From contig JAFLTK010000344.1 in the NCBI GenBank assembly GCA_022511505.1, forward strand, positions 1 through 36,730: a stretch of 36,730 nt of DNA. Direction: 5' to 3'. This document shows, one piece after another, positions 1-8,900 of the stretch; the stretch's first letter is position 1; each line of letters begins with the position of its first letter. The position numbers were made by a program, and so were the translations under genes. The stretch comes from Muribaculaceae bacterium. GTDB taxonomy: Bacteria > Bacteroidota > Bacteroidia > Bacteroidales > Muribaculaceae. Under the pieces are notes generated by a model that worked only from the letters and a program-made list of their open reading frames with translations, searched no databases and was not told the origin of the DNA.

Positions 1-730
1 CAAGAAGAAATTTTGTAATATTCTTAAGCAAAGTCTCCTTTAGCTCTCTTTCTTGATACGGCTCTGTCAGATTCGTAAAATCAAAGATATATGGGTCTTT
101 GGTTATCTCTTGTGCAAGGTCGCTTGTCACGTCTGGCAGTTGAGACTTAAAATTGGTTATTGCCGCTCCTTGACGAAGATGTAGTTTCGTGTCAAGCATG
201 TGGTCCAAAATCGAGCGCGACCAACCATGCTTTATCGTTTCTCGCACATAAAACAATGCTGTTTCGGGCTCGTTGAAATACTTGTCGATTAATAATTTAT
301 GATGACCCCAGGGCATTTGAAATAAATCTTCACCAACTTGATGCCGAATTGAGTTTTCTGAAATTCCCATAACATGTGGGAAATTGGCCTCAACTTGGGG
401 CCAATTTTGTGTTTTCAATTTGGCCTCAACTTGGGGCCAAATTGAAGAGTACATTAAGTAAAATCGCTTAATATATTTCAAATTCCTGACTGAAAAGCCT
501 TTAGCCTCAGGAATGGCCTCTTTCAAGTCGCGGCTTAAGGTCTCGAAAAATTTGCTGCCATACTTATTTTCTGATTGCATGGTAACTATGTCGCGCCCCA
601 GTTCCCAATAAAACCGAAGCATTTCAGTGTTCACCGCTATTGATGCTTTAATCTGAGCGGTGCGGTATCGGTTGGAGAGTTGCCCTATCCAATTCGTATA
701 GTCTTTATCGCGTATTACTCGATTTGTCAT
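1..730 (-). CDS. DUF1016 / YhcG-like PD-(D/E)XK nuclease family protein, partial (N-terminal 243 residues)
   Basis: This CDS is absent from the ORF track because it runs off the left edge. Reading the minus strand from the ATG at 730 gives an open frame to base 1, beginning MTNRVIRDKDYTNWIGQL and containing FYWELGRDIV, a hallmark of the DUF1016 N-terminal domain, then MPWGHHKLLI and FYVRETIKHGWSRS, also typical of the family. Known members join this helical domain to a C-terminal PD-(D/E)XK nuclease, which would lie outside the window. The start is 7 nt beyond the helicase stop codon at 738-740, so the two genes form one transcript. Such genes often sit in restriction or defence islands. A variable linker holds a duplicated WPQVEA unit (see the repeat feature). 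Family assignment is firm; a defence role is inferred from the neighbour. Confidence 0.85.
   Translation of the reverse strand, partial: MTNRVIRDKDYTNWIGQLSNRYRTAQIKASIAVNTEMLRFYWELGRDIVTMQSENKYGSKFFETLSRDLKEAIPEAKGFSVRNLKYIKRFYLMYSSIWPQVEAKLKTQNWPQVEANFPHVMGISENSIRHQVGEDLFQMPWGHHKLLIDKYFNEPETALFYVRETIKHGWSRSILDHMLDTKLHLRQGAAITNFKSQLPDVTSDLAQEITKDPYIFDFTNLTEPYQERELKETLLKNITKFLL
384..440. repeat. Two identical 21-bp palindromic direct repeats inside the DUF1016 gene
   Basis: The 21-mer TTGGCCTCAACTTGGGGCCAA occurs exactly at 384-404 and 420-440, 36 bp apart (12 codons), so the reading frame is kept. Each copy is an imperfect palindrome with TTGGCC and GGCCAA arms around a 9-nt centre. In the protein each copy encodes WPQVEA, at the junction between the N-terminal helical part and the MPWGHH region. 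Confidence 0.9.
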
Positions 731-737
731 GGTGTTG

Positions 738-3700
738 TCAGATGAAAGTTTCTGAGATTATGATTGATGGAGTGCCGGCGTCGACTTTTGACGAGTCGGT
801 GGCCGAGTCGTGGTGGTATTCCTCGACGAGGTCGCCGATGCGATGGGCGAGGATGCGCGCGTGGGCCTTAATCTTGGCGCGGTCGTTTTTGTATTCCTGG
901 GAGATGGTTTTGAGCGCACGGGGCAGCCGGGCGTAGGTTCCCTCCTTGATGTAACCGCGCAGGATGCCGCAGTCGCGCTTTAGCGCCTCGTCTTCACAGT
1001 TTTGCTCGATGGTGCGCAAGAACTTGTCGGCGGTTTGGGCTGTCTTGTCGAGGTTGGCGTTTTTGATAGAATCAACATCGGTCTGGGCCTGAAGGTCACG
1101 GTTAAACAGGTTGACGGCGCGGTTTACCTGAGAATAGTGCTCGTCGGCGTTGTTGAACGGGATGGCCTCCTCGTCGGGCTTGGCTTTCAGATAGCCCACA
1201 GCCGAGAGGAAGTCCATGGCGAGCGGGTCGCGGTCGCCGTTGACAAGATAGAACTCGGTTTTGAGTTTTGATGAAACGAAAACGACGGTCGAGCCTGAAT
1301 GTTTACCGGTATCACGCATGACGCGGCTTTTGAGCGGCAGGTTCTTTATGCGATGATACCACTCACGGTTGGTGTTGTAGAGGTGACGCAACTCGCGCAG
1401 CAGAGCAATCTTCTTGTCGACAATATCCTTGACGTTGCTGTCAAAGAGGTTGAAATCCTTGACAATCTCCTCGCGCGAATAGATCTGAGCATCCTCGCCA
1501 AATGCCGAGTGGAACCCTTGCAACTTGATAAGCGCATTTTTATAGAGTTGAATCTGCTTGTCGCCGTCGGGCGAGGGATAGAACATGTAGTTGTAAATAT
1601 TGTCGGCTACCGAGCCGATGCGGTTCACTCGGCCAATGCGTTGCATCAGTCGTGAAGCGTTCCACGGCGAGTCATAGTTGATGATGACGTTGGAGCGGTG
1701 GAGGTTGACACCCTCGGCAAGCACGTCGCTCGTGATTATGATAGAATAGCGGTTTTGTTGCTTGTCGGCGGGGACATTGGCGTCAAAGTTGGCTTTGACA
1801 GTGTCAAAGAGGGAGTTGCGGTTGGCAGCCGTGATTTTGAGAACGTCGGTGCGACCTCGCTTTTTGGTCAGGAAGTCATAGAGATAGTTGACGGTGTCGA
1901 CGCTCTCTGAGAAGATGACGAGTTTGCCCGTGGGATTGATTTGGGTAGATACAAACTCGGGAATTGACGCGGTGAAGCGGTCGAGTTTGGGGTCATCGGT
2001 GATGCCGTCCCATTCGGCATTTAGACGCTCGAGGACGTCGCGGTCGTTATGCAACATCTTGATAAATTTCTCGTCAAAGTCCTCGGCCTTGTAAAGGAAA
2101 TCGTTTTTGGAGTAACCTTTGTTCAGGATGTAATCGGTAATCTCGTCGAGGTCCATCCCCTTGAACATCATGTCTTTGATGTTGAGCTCAGGGGCGATTA
2201 TTACCTTGTCTTCCTCAAACATGCGAATCATGTCGTTGGTAATCCTGAGCAACGTTTTCAGAGACTTCTTGAAGGCGAAGAAACTGCTCTCGAGTCGCTT
2301 GACCATGTGAACGCGGTATATACCGGCGAGACTCTGACCAATAACGACGGCGTTCTTGTATTTCTCGCGATGGGGCGACTTGAGAAACTCGACGGCGCGA
2401 TAGCGGGCGTAGGTGATATGCTCGGGGGCGCGCTCGTCGGTCAGCGCGGTCAAGGTGTTGGTAAAGCTCTTGCTGAGTGAAAGAGTGAGGCCATACTCCA
2501 GCTCCTTGGGCGGAAGGATGTTGGGGAAGACGATGCCTTGGCGCTTGAGGTCAACCTTATAGTCGGGGTCGTTGAGAATGTTTCTCCTTGTGCGGCGAAT
2601 GGTTACTTTGTCGATGACCTTGTCGCGAATATCTTCATAGATGCGATCAACGTCGCGGCTTACGTCTCGCCTGTCGCGTTCGCGCATCAGTTTCTTGTAG
2701 TTGGCTATATGGGGCGCAAAGAATTGCTTGAGGTTGGTGATTCCGTCGATTGTCGACCGCTGGGTGTCCTGGAAAAGTTGCAATTGGTTGAGAAGGTCCT
2801 CGGGGCGGTTGTTGAGCGGAGTTGCCGAGAGAAGCATCACCTTCTTGCGGTACGACTTCAGCAGGCCGGGATTGGTGCAAGGCGACTTGCAGATTTTCTG
2901 CAACTCGTCATAGCGGTTTGACGTGTCGGTTCTGAACTGGTGGGCCTCATCGACGATGATGAGATCAAAGTTCTCTTTGTCATGGTAGTTGCCTTTGCCT
3001 TCAAGAACTTTGGATAGGCTGCCATTGGTGATGAATTGAGCCTTGCGAGTGATGGCAAAAAGTTCAAACGTTGACTTCCAGTTGTCCTCAAGAGCGGGCG
3101 GATAAACAACGAGAATACGGGTATTCTTGCCGTTGGCCTCTATGAAGCGCTTGGCAATCATTGTGGCAATCATCGTCTTACCGAGACCTACGACGTCCGA
3201 CAGGAACAAGCCGTTGTGTTGCAACAGCATTTGATAGCCCTGAACCACGGCGTCCTTCTGATACTTCAATTCCATCACGCCTTTGGGCAACTGGATGTTG
3301 AAGTCTTCTTCAACCTGGTCGCCGAAGGCCTCGATGAGCACCTTGATATAAATCTCGTAGGGCGACGGCTGATAATCACCAAGATAGGTGCCTTCCATCG
3401 GGCCCTTTAACTCGTCGAGAGTCAGGGGCACGCTCTCGTTCCACAAAGTCTCAAATTCCTCATGACAGAAATGGACGTCGTCATAATCCTTCATTGCCAC
3501 ATTCAGTTCATATCGAGGGGCTTTTGTAAGACCCAACCCTGCGTCTGAAATGTTAGAAGACCCCATAATCACCCAACCGTCGGAATGTTCGGTGTGATTT
3601 TCAGGGAGGCAGAGGTAGAATTTGGCGTGCAGATTCTTGGTAGGGTGCAGTCGCAATTGAAGCCGGCCATCGGCAAGGTCTTGACAGAATTGCAAAATTC

Positions 3701-4025
3701 CTTCCTCGACCTCCTTGCTATAATTGGAATCGACAATATCTTGCTTGAAATGGTCGTTGAACAATTCCTTGGCGCGCTCGGGGGCTTCGAGCATTTCCCA
3801 TCCGAGATTATGTTTGCGGAAGATGCTGTCGGCATTAATACCAACGAGAATACGTATTTCAGAGATATTCCCAAGTTCGCGGCGCAACTTGAAATAACCC
3901 GACGAGCGAAAGTAACCAACCACGGCAAGAAACCGCTTGAAGTTTTCGCCCATACCTTCAGAGATCCCCTTGAATTTGTCAAACAGGGTATTAGATGGAG
4001 TATTATTAAAAAATTTGGTGTTCAT
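738..4025 (-). CDS. PLD-nuclease / SNF2-type superfamily 2 helicase (1095 aa)
   Basis: A large defence-type helicase. Around residues 130-160 lies a single PLD-like HKD half-site (HAKFYL followed by GSSNIS), a nuclease or DNA-binding module. The SF2 helicase core follows: motif I GLGKT near 278, motif II DEAH near 357, motif III SAT near 398, motif V with DVLAEGVNLH, and motif VI QRIGRVNRIG near 795. The C-terminal 250 residues are unassigned and helical in character. It is a cytoplasmic DNA translocase/ATPase by family. In known genomes such PLD-helicases are found beside DNA methylases and DUF1016 nucleases; the DUF1016 gene is 7 nt downstream here, and any methylase would be off the window. 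The ATG at 4025 lies about 18 nt after a good -7 box, so the 5' leader is very short. Fold is certain; the named system is not. Confidence 0.85.
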   Translation of the reverse strand: MNTKFFNNTPSNTLFDKFKGISEGMGENFKRFLAVVGYFRSSGYFKLRRELGNISEIRILVGINADSIFRKHNLGWEMLEAPERAKELFNDHFKQDIVDSNYSKEVEEGILQFCQDLADGRLQLRLHPTKNLHAKFYLCLPENHTEHSDGWVIMGSSNISDAGLGLTKAPRYELNVAMKDYDDVHFCHEEFETLWNESVPLTLDELKGPMEGTYLGDYQPSPYEIYIKVLIEAFGDQVEEDFNIQLPKGVMELKYQKDAVVQGYQMLLQHNGLFLSDVVGLGKTMIATMIAKRFIEANGKNTRILVVYPPALEDNWKSTFELFAITRKAQFITNGSLSKVLEGKGNYHDKENFDLIIVDEAHQFRTDTSNRYDELQKICKSPCTNPGLLKSYRKKVMLLSATPLNNRPEDLLNQLQLFQDTQRSTIDGITNLKQFFAPHIANYKKLMRERDRRDVSRDVDRIYEDIRDKVIDKVTIRRTRRNILNDPDYKVDLKRQGIVFPNILPPKELEYGLTLSLSKSFTNTLTALTDERAPEHITYARYRAVEFLKSPHREKYKNAVVIGQSLAGIYRVHMVKRLESSFFAFKKSLKTLLRITNDMIRMFEEDKVIIAPELNIKDMMFKGMDLDEITDYILNKGYSKNDFLYKAEDFDEKFIKMLHNDRDVLERLNAEWDGITDDPKLDRFTASIPEFVSTQINPTGKLVIFSESVDTVNYLYDFLTKKRGRTDVLKITAANRNSLFDTVKANFDANVPADKQQNRYSIIITSDVLAEGVNLHRSNVIINYDSPWNASRLMQRIGRVNRIGSVADNIYNYMFYPSPDGDKQIQLYKNALIKLQGFHSAFGEDAQIYSREEIVKDFNLFDSNVKDIVDKKIALLRELRHLYNTNREWYHRIKNLPLKSRVMRDTGKHSGSTVVFVSSKLKTEFYLVNGDRDPLAMDFLSAVGYLKAKPDEEAIPFNNADEHYSQVNRAVNLFNRDLQAQTDVDSIKNANLDKTAQTADKFLRTIEQNCEDEALKRDCGILRGYIKEGTYARLPRALKTISQEYKNDRAKIKAHARILAHRIGDLVEEYHHDSATDSSKVDAGTPSIIISETFI

Positions 4026-4042
4026 ATATCAAATCTTGTGGG

Positions 4043-4074
4043 CAAAGATAGTGAATTTTGGGGTTGGGTGCAAA
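4043..4074 (-). promoter_or_regulatory. Bacteroidetes-type promoter of the helicase/DUF1016 operon
   Basis: On the minus strand TTTG (4074-4071) is followed after 20 nt by TATCTTTG (4050-4043), a full match to the TTG / TAnnTTTG consensus. The start codon is at 4025, leaving a leader of only about a dozen bases. Confidence 0.75.
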
Positions 4075-4207
4075 TATAATAATGCCGATGTGCAACAATG
4101 GATGTCACTAATGTTAAAATATATTAATAATATGCGCGATACTCATCGAAGAAGGCTCGGGGAGAGCCAGGGGCAATGCTTGGAGTGAATCGTTGTAAGG
4201 GGAGGAT

Positions 4208-4318
4208 GTAAAATAAGAGCGTCCTGTTTCACAACAGGGCGCCTTAAGTTGTAAGTGTATACAGGGATGTGATTACACTAATTTATATCTTTGGTCTTTA
4301 ACTTGGTTGTCTTTTTTA
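4208..4318 (-). ncRNA. Candidate small non-coding RNA with its own promoter and terminator
   Basis: On the minus strand, the promoter at 4354-4324 should start transcription near 4317. About 75 nt later comes a 10-pair hairpin (4219-4242; GCGCCCTGTT, loop GTGA, AACAGGACGC with one G-T pair) followed by TCTTATTTT, a good intrinsic terminator. A second potential stem, GTGTA with TACAC, spans 4255-4278. No convincing ORF lies in the interval. The predicted RNA is about 105-110 nt. I do not recognise the family. Alternatively the hairpin simply terminates read-through from the upstream cassette, and the promoter feeds the helicase from a distance. Confidence 0.45.
4219..4242 (-). terminator. Intrinsic terminator hairpin (minus strand)
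   Basis: The arms GCGtCCTGTT (4219-4228) and AACAGGgCGC (4233-4242) pair over ten positions with one G-T wobble and a 4-nt loop. On the minus strand the hairpin is followed by TCTTATTTT. It protects the helicase promoter from upstream transcription. Confidence 0.75.
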
Positions 4319-4323
4319 CGTCG

Positions 4324-4354
4324 CAAATTTACAGTGAAATTTTTAAACAAACAA
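4324..4354 (-). promoter_or_regulatory. Bacteroidetes-type promoter upstream of the candidate small RNA
   Basis: On the minus strand TTG (4354-4352) and TAAATTTG (4331-4324) are separated by 20 nt, the standard spacing. No coding start follows within 290 bp, but a terminator does at 4242-4219. Confidence 0.6.
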
Positions 4355-4369
4355 GAAAATTGCCCAAAA

Positions 4370-4444
4370 AAATCTGTTTTGTGCCAAAAATAACGCACAA
4401 AAATTCACAAATATGGCGAAAAAGCGCATTTTTGAAACAGATTT
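4370..4444 (-). terminator. Long stem-loop with T-run behind the cassette's last gene
   Basis: A perfect 10-bp inverted repeat, AAATCTGTTT (4370-4379) and AAACAGATTT (4435-4444), encloses a loop with a smaller GTGC/GCAC stem. On the minus strand the second arm runs into TTTTTTGGGC. It begins 14 nt after the stop of the 4458-5177 gene, so it is the likely terminator of the six-gene cassette. The long loop makes it weaker than a standard hairpin. Confidence 0.5.
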
Positions 4445-4457
4445 TGACATTTATGGG

Positions 4458-5177
4458 CTATTTGAATGCTATGATGACGAGGCAGACGGCGGCGATGACC
4501 AGAGCGACGGTTGAGATGATGGAAAGTATCGATGGGCGCGCGGGCGCGGGCTTTGCGGCTGTGGTTGCGTCGGTGAGCGCCTGACGGATGGAGCGGTTGA
4601 CATTGACCATGGCGGCGGTCTGTGACTCGGTGACGGCCTGAATTAAGGTGTCGAGTCTCGCGGGTATGTCGGCGAGTTGTTGAAGTTGCTCGGCAAGGTG
4701 GGGCATGCGGTCGAGGCTTTGGTTGAAGCGTGCGGCGATTTGGTCGTTAATTGCTTCAAACGAGCGGCGTTCTTCGTCGAGGACGCGCTTGAACCGGTCG
4801 CTTTGCTCGACGAGAAGGTGGCTGAGGTTGTCGACATTGGCGGCGGTGGAATCTTTCAGTCGGGCGAGAGCGTCGCGCATGGTTGCATCGGTGACGGCGG
4901 CAGCGCGAGTCAACTCGTTGAGGTATGTATCGACGAGCGTGTTGATTTTCTGCAATGTAACGGCTTGGAGTTCAGCCATCTTGGCGAACTCGGCTTCTGA
5001 TAGGGCAGGCGATGCCGGGCCGGCTCCCGATTGGCCGAGACGGTCGATTGAGTCGCCAAGTCGACGAGAATTTTCGGCAAACGAGGCGTTGAAGCGGTTG
5101 AGGTTGATGACGAGCATCGAGATGGCGTCGGCCGTAGAGTCGGTTGTGACCGGGGTGTTGTCGGGGGTCTTGTTCAT
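4458..5177 (-). CDS. Coiled-coil protein with C-terminal membrane anchor (239 aa), last gene of the actin/tubulin-like cassette
   Basis: I do not recognise a named family. The chain is hydrophilic and heptad-rich from about residue 25 to 205, with repeated runs such as NRFNASFAENSRRLGDSIDR and DQIAARFNQSLDRMPHLAEQ, so it should form a long coiled coil. The last 24 residues (ISTVALVIAAVCLVIIAF) form one transmembrane helix with almost nothing after it, so it looks tail-anchored with the coiled coil in the cytoplasm. Its ATG shares one base with the stop of the preceding gene (TGATG), which indicates translational coupling. Together with the N-terminally anchored neighbour it probably tethers or organises the cytosolic actin-like and tubulin-like partners at the inner membrane; this is inference. 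Confidence 0.75.
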   Translation of the reverse strand: MNKTPDNTPVTTDSTADAISMLVINLNRFNASFAENSRRLGDSIDRLGQSGAGPASPALSEAEFAKMAELQAVTLQKINTLVDTYLNELTRAAAVTDATMRDALARLKDSTAANVDNLSHLLVEQSDRFKRVLDEERRSFEAINDQIAARFNQSLDRMPHLAEQLQQLADIPARLDTLIQAVTESQTAAMVNVNRSIRQALTDATTAAKPAPARPSILSIISTVALVIAAVCLVIIAFK

Positions 5178-5773
5178 CAGTTAAAAGAGACTTTACAAGT
5201 TCGTTCAATAATCCAGCGGTTGCCGGCGAGAGTTGCGATGCCGGGCTGCTCGACGACCATGGCGACGGCGCTGACGGGGGGGACGTCGCCAACGATGGTG
5301 ACGGCTTTGTCGAGGCCGTCGTTGGTCTGCAACGTCTTGAGATTCACCGGTTCAAAGAGCATAGATGCCGAGGGATTGGCGGGATTGGCTCGGGCGATGA
5401 ATTTGACGGTATAGTCAGGGGCGTCGAGAATTGCGCGGAAATAGCCTTGGCCGCTGTTGATGACGTTGGCAAAATAGCGTGTGCCCGAAGTATCGGGGGC
5501 GGTGGCTTCCTTTGAGGGTTCATCAGCCGTTTTTGCGGGCGCGGGCGCGGCGGCTTTGGCCGTGATGGAGAGCAACTCGCGCGATAAACGCTGGCTGTCG
5601 GCTTGGAGCGCAGTCAGTTGGAACTCGAGGGCGTCGACGCGGTTTTGCAAGTTGTTGCGGTCGGTGGCGAGATTGGCGACGGTCTCTTTGAGCTTCTTTA
5701 TCTCAGCGGCGTGTTTGCCAAAGAGGTAGACAACCGCGCATGCGATGAATATTATTAATAGAATTGCAACCAT
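5177..5773 (-). CDS. N-terminally anchored coiled-coil protein with a distinct C-terminal domain (198 aa)
   Basis: No recognised family. Residues 1-18 (MVAILLIIFIACAVVYLF) form a transmembrane segment, 20-70 a coiled coil (KKLKETVANLATDRNNLQNR), 72-95 an Ala/Pro/Lys/Thr-rich linker, and 97-198 a compact, beta-rich-looking domain (GTRYFANVINSGQGYFRAIL and onward). The N-terminal segment has no lipobox or obvious signal-peptidase site, so it is probably a signal anchor. The topology of the C-terminal domain cannot be fixed from the sequence. The stop overlaps the start of the next gene by one base. It is separated from the large actin-like gene by 138 bp of AT-rich, repeat-bearing DNA, but on the same strand with no clear terminator between. 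Confidence 0.75.
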   Translation of the reverse strand: MVAILLIIFIACAVVYLFGKHAAEIKKLKETVANLATDRNNLQNRVDALEFQLTALQADSQRLSRELLSITAKAAAPAPAKTADEPSKEATAPDTSGTRYFANVINSGQGYFRAILDAPDYTVKFIARANPANPSASMLFEPVNLKTLQTNDGLDKAVTIVGDVPPVSAVAMVVEQPGIATLAGNRWIIERTCKVSFN

Positions 5774-5911
5774 TTTTATTTAATTAGAGCACACTCAAAT
5801 TAAAGTTTAAAGTTTTGAGTTTAAAGTTTAGAGTCGTCTTTAACTTGAGAGTGAAGTTTAAAGTTTAACGATGGCAAAACTTTATTCTTTAACGAGAGTT
5901 AATGCGCTGAT
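5774..5911. repeat. AT-rich spacer with AAGTTTAAAGTTT-type tandem motifs
   Basis: The spacer contains several near-copies of a short motif (ATTAAAGTTTAAAGTTTTGAGTTTAAAGTTTAGAG and, after an interruption, GTGAAGTTTAAAGTTTAAC). The same motif family recurs at 24415-24510. No gene or clear promoter is seen. It may be a dispersed low-complexity repeat of this genome. Confidence 0.6.
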
Positions 5912-8900
5912 TTATTTAGAGTTTAAAGGTGAGTTGCCAATTTCGGCCGAGATGGCGTTCATCGAGCCGAGGATTGGATAGAAGAACGGCGACTCCTCGA
6001 TGGGGTCGTCAATTTCAGATTCAGTCAGGCGGCGCTTGATGCCCTTGGCAAGGAAAGTGTCGAGGTCGAGGCGACCAACTTGGCGAGCAATGGCGAGCGC
6101 GCGCTTGCCGACGCCGAAATTGTCGTCAAAATTCATCTGCTCGTTGACGCGGTCGAGGAAGTCATAGAAGTCGAGCACCTCGGCTTTGATTTGGGCGAGT
6201 GCATCGGGCGAGAGGGTGGCGTAGGTGTCGGTCGACGAGGCGACGCCGCGCTTGTCGCCTATGATGACTACTCGCCGGGCGTCGGAGGTATCGGTGTCCT
6301 CAGAGGTGGCGAGGATGCCGCCCTTGCAGGTCGATTCTTTGGGCGATGCTCCCTCTTGCAGACCGAGAATTTCGAGGCGACGGTCGCCGTAGGCCAAGCC
6401 CGACGACATTTCAAGCATGAGGCGTGTCAGGCGTGTCAGCAAGGCAACGTCAGGCGAGATTATTTTCAGCACACGGCTGCCGTTGCCGCTGAACGACAGG
6501 TGTCGCGGCAACTCGAGGTTGCAGGCGGCTATCAGTTTGCCAACGTGATAGATAATGGCGGCATAGAAGATGATGAAGACAATCTTGAAGTCCTCATCCT
6601 CCTGTAGGCGGAAGTTGAAGTCGAGAGCCGACGACTTGACGCCGGCACCGGCCGCAATCGAGTTGTCGCGCAGACCGAAGAGGAATGACGCCATGTTGGC
6701 CGGACGTCGGTTGGCGGGGCTATTAAAAATGTGTACAAGTTCGGTCAGGTTCATTTGACGCAGGATGTCAAGGAACGCGGCCTTATGGGTGTCGACGATG
6801 GCGTTGGCGGTGTCAATGTCGCTTAATGAGTTTTCGAACAGCGAGTTGGCGCCCATGCGGAACGAGGTGAACACCTTGACGCGCCCCTCGGCCGAGTAGG
6901 CGACGTCGGTCGTGCCGCCGCCGATGTCGATGTTGACCATTGTGGTAGCCGTGGCGACCGAGCGGTAGAAGTAACCGGCGGGTGCCTGTGACTCGGAGAT
7001 GGCTATGGTCGAGCCCGAGGGGTTGAAATAGCGACGGAAAGCGTCGTCCCACACACGGCGCAGGCGTAGCAGTCGCTTTGGGGGCATGCTGGCGGGGTAG
7101 AACCACGTCAGTCGCGTCAGTCGCGGGTCGCTGCCGTCGACGAGCGCCTTGTTGCGCATCAGCAGCATCAGCGTGTTGACGTAGGCCTCCATGATGTCGA
7201 GGGCGTCGCCGGTGCCCCATTTGATGTCGGTGTGGAAGGCGTTGTAGGGGAGGGCGCGGCGCTTGTCGTAGGTGAACGGGAGGTTGAAAAGCATCAGCGG
7301 CGCGACGCCGTTTTTCCAACTCATGGTGCGTGCGGCCGACAGGACGGTGCGTGTCGGGAAGGCAAAATCGCCGTTGCCAAGCGACAGCGGTATGAGGTCT
7401 TTCTCGATGAGGGCGAGTTCGTCCTGAAGGTCGAGCATGGCGCCGGTCTCGTCGCGCGAGGGGTTGAAAAACATGGCCGCCGGGGCGGTTGCCGTATCAA
7501 AGGCGAAAGGCGACGAAACGGCCTCGCCCTCGCGACGTGTCTCGATGTGGGTATTTGAGGTTCCGAGGTCCACGGCAAAATCGACGCGTGAGGCGGCCGG
7601 CACTTTTTTCCAACGGGGGACGAGTAGCGACGTTGCCGCCGAGGCGGTGTCGCCGGCGGTAACGCTGATATAGTCCCAATCGTGGCCTTGGAGCAAGTAG
7701 TTGACAGCCTTGATGTTATGCTCGCCGGCGGTGTCGCGGCGTTCGATGGCCGAGGGGTTGACGGCGGTATCGCCGGTATAGAATCTAAGCGACGTGGAGG
7801 CGCCGAGAGCGTCGATGCAGGTGACGTTGTAGATGCTCTCGATACCGGCCGGAGTCTTGACCGGGGGCATCAGCACGCCCGTGAATGGGTGGGCGACGAT
7901 TGAGCCCTCGTTCTTGGTCGGATTGGCGGCGCGGCCGGGGTAGTATATGCGGGAATATTCTACCGTGTTTACGCGGTTGTTTCCGCGTATAGGCACGCGC
8001 AAGGTTGCCTTGACGGCGTTGCCTGCGAGCGGCTCGAGCGATAGCATAGGTTGGCGCCCCGGGACGGTCGTAATGAGGTCGTCGATAGTGAAGTAGCGCA
8101 ATAACAGCGGTTTAACGGGGAGAAGGTAGGCGAGTTCGTCGCCGATGCCGGTGATATTGCCGTCAAAGAAAGCGGCAGTGTTGAGAGCATGGGGCACGGC
8201 GATGATAGCCGGTTCGAGGAGGTCGCTAACCGTCAGCCACGGGTATTGGGCGCCGTCAAAAGGTAGGAAACGGCTGTCGAGGTCGGTTTCGGCCTCAAAA
8301 GCTGGAGCGGCGTTGGCGGTTCCCCATGGCGCCGACGCATATTGCAACGTGCTGTAACGGTTGCCGTTTTCAATGGGGAGGACCATCGGGGGACGCTTGA
8401 CCGCGCGCGTGGCGGCGACGGTCATCTCGCTCTTGTCGAGGGCTTGGGCGCCTTTCTTTTTAAGGATGTCATATCCAAGAACTTCCACGCGGTTGCTCTC
8501 GCCGTTGTCGATAACCTCGATGGGCGAGTAAAGCGACTCGGCGTCGGCAGGAGTCAGGGCGCGTATGCGGTCCTTGAGGACGTCGTCGGTCAACGTGCGA
8601 TAGGTCAGCGACAGGTAGGCGTCGAGTTCGGGGAACAATCCGGCAAAGCCTGGAATCGATGCCCTTAATGCCATCATGTAGAGAATCATCTCCGGGTCAC
8701 GTCGGTGGAGCGGCGTGAAGTTGTTGCGGTCAAAGGGTCGGCGTTGCCCGAGGAAAATGTCGGTGACATAACTGTTGTCATTGGCGTTGCTGAAAAAGAG
8801 CGTTGCCGGCGACGTGGCGCCGATGATGTTAAGTTCGTCGGGCCCGGTGGGGTAATTAATAAGGTATATACCCTGAAGACGGTCAAAATTATAGGTGGCG

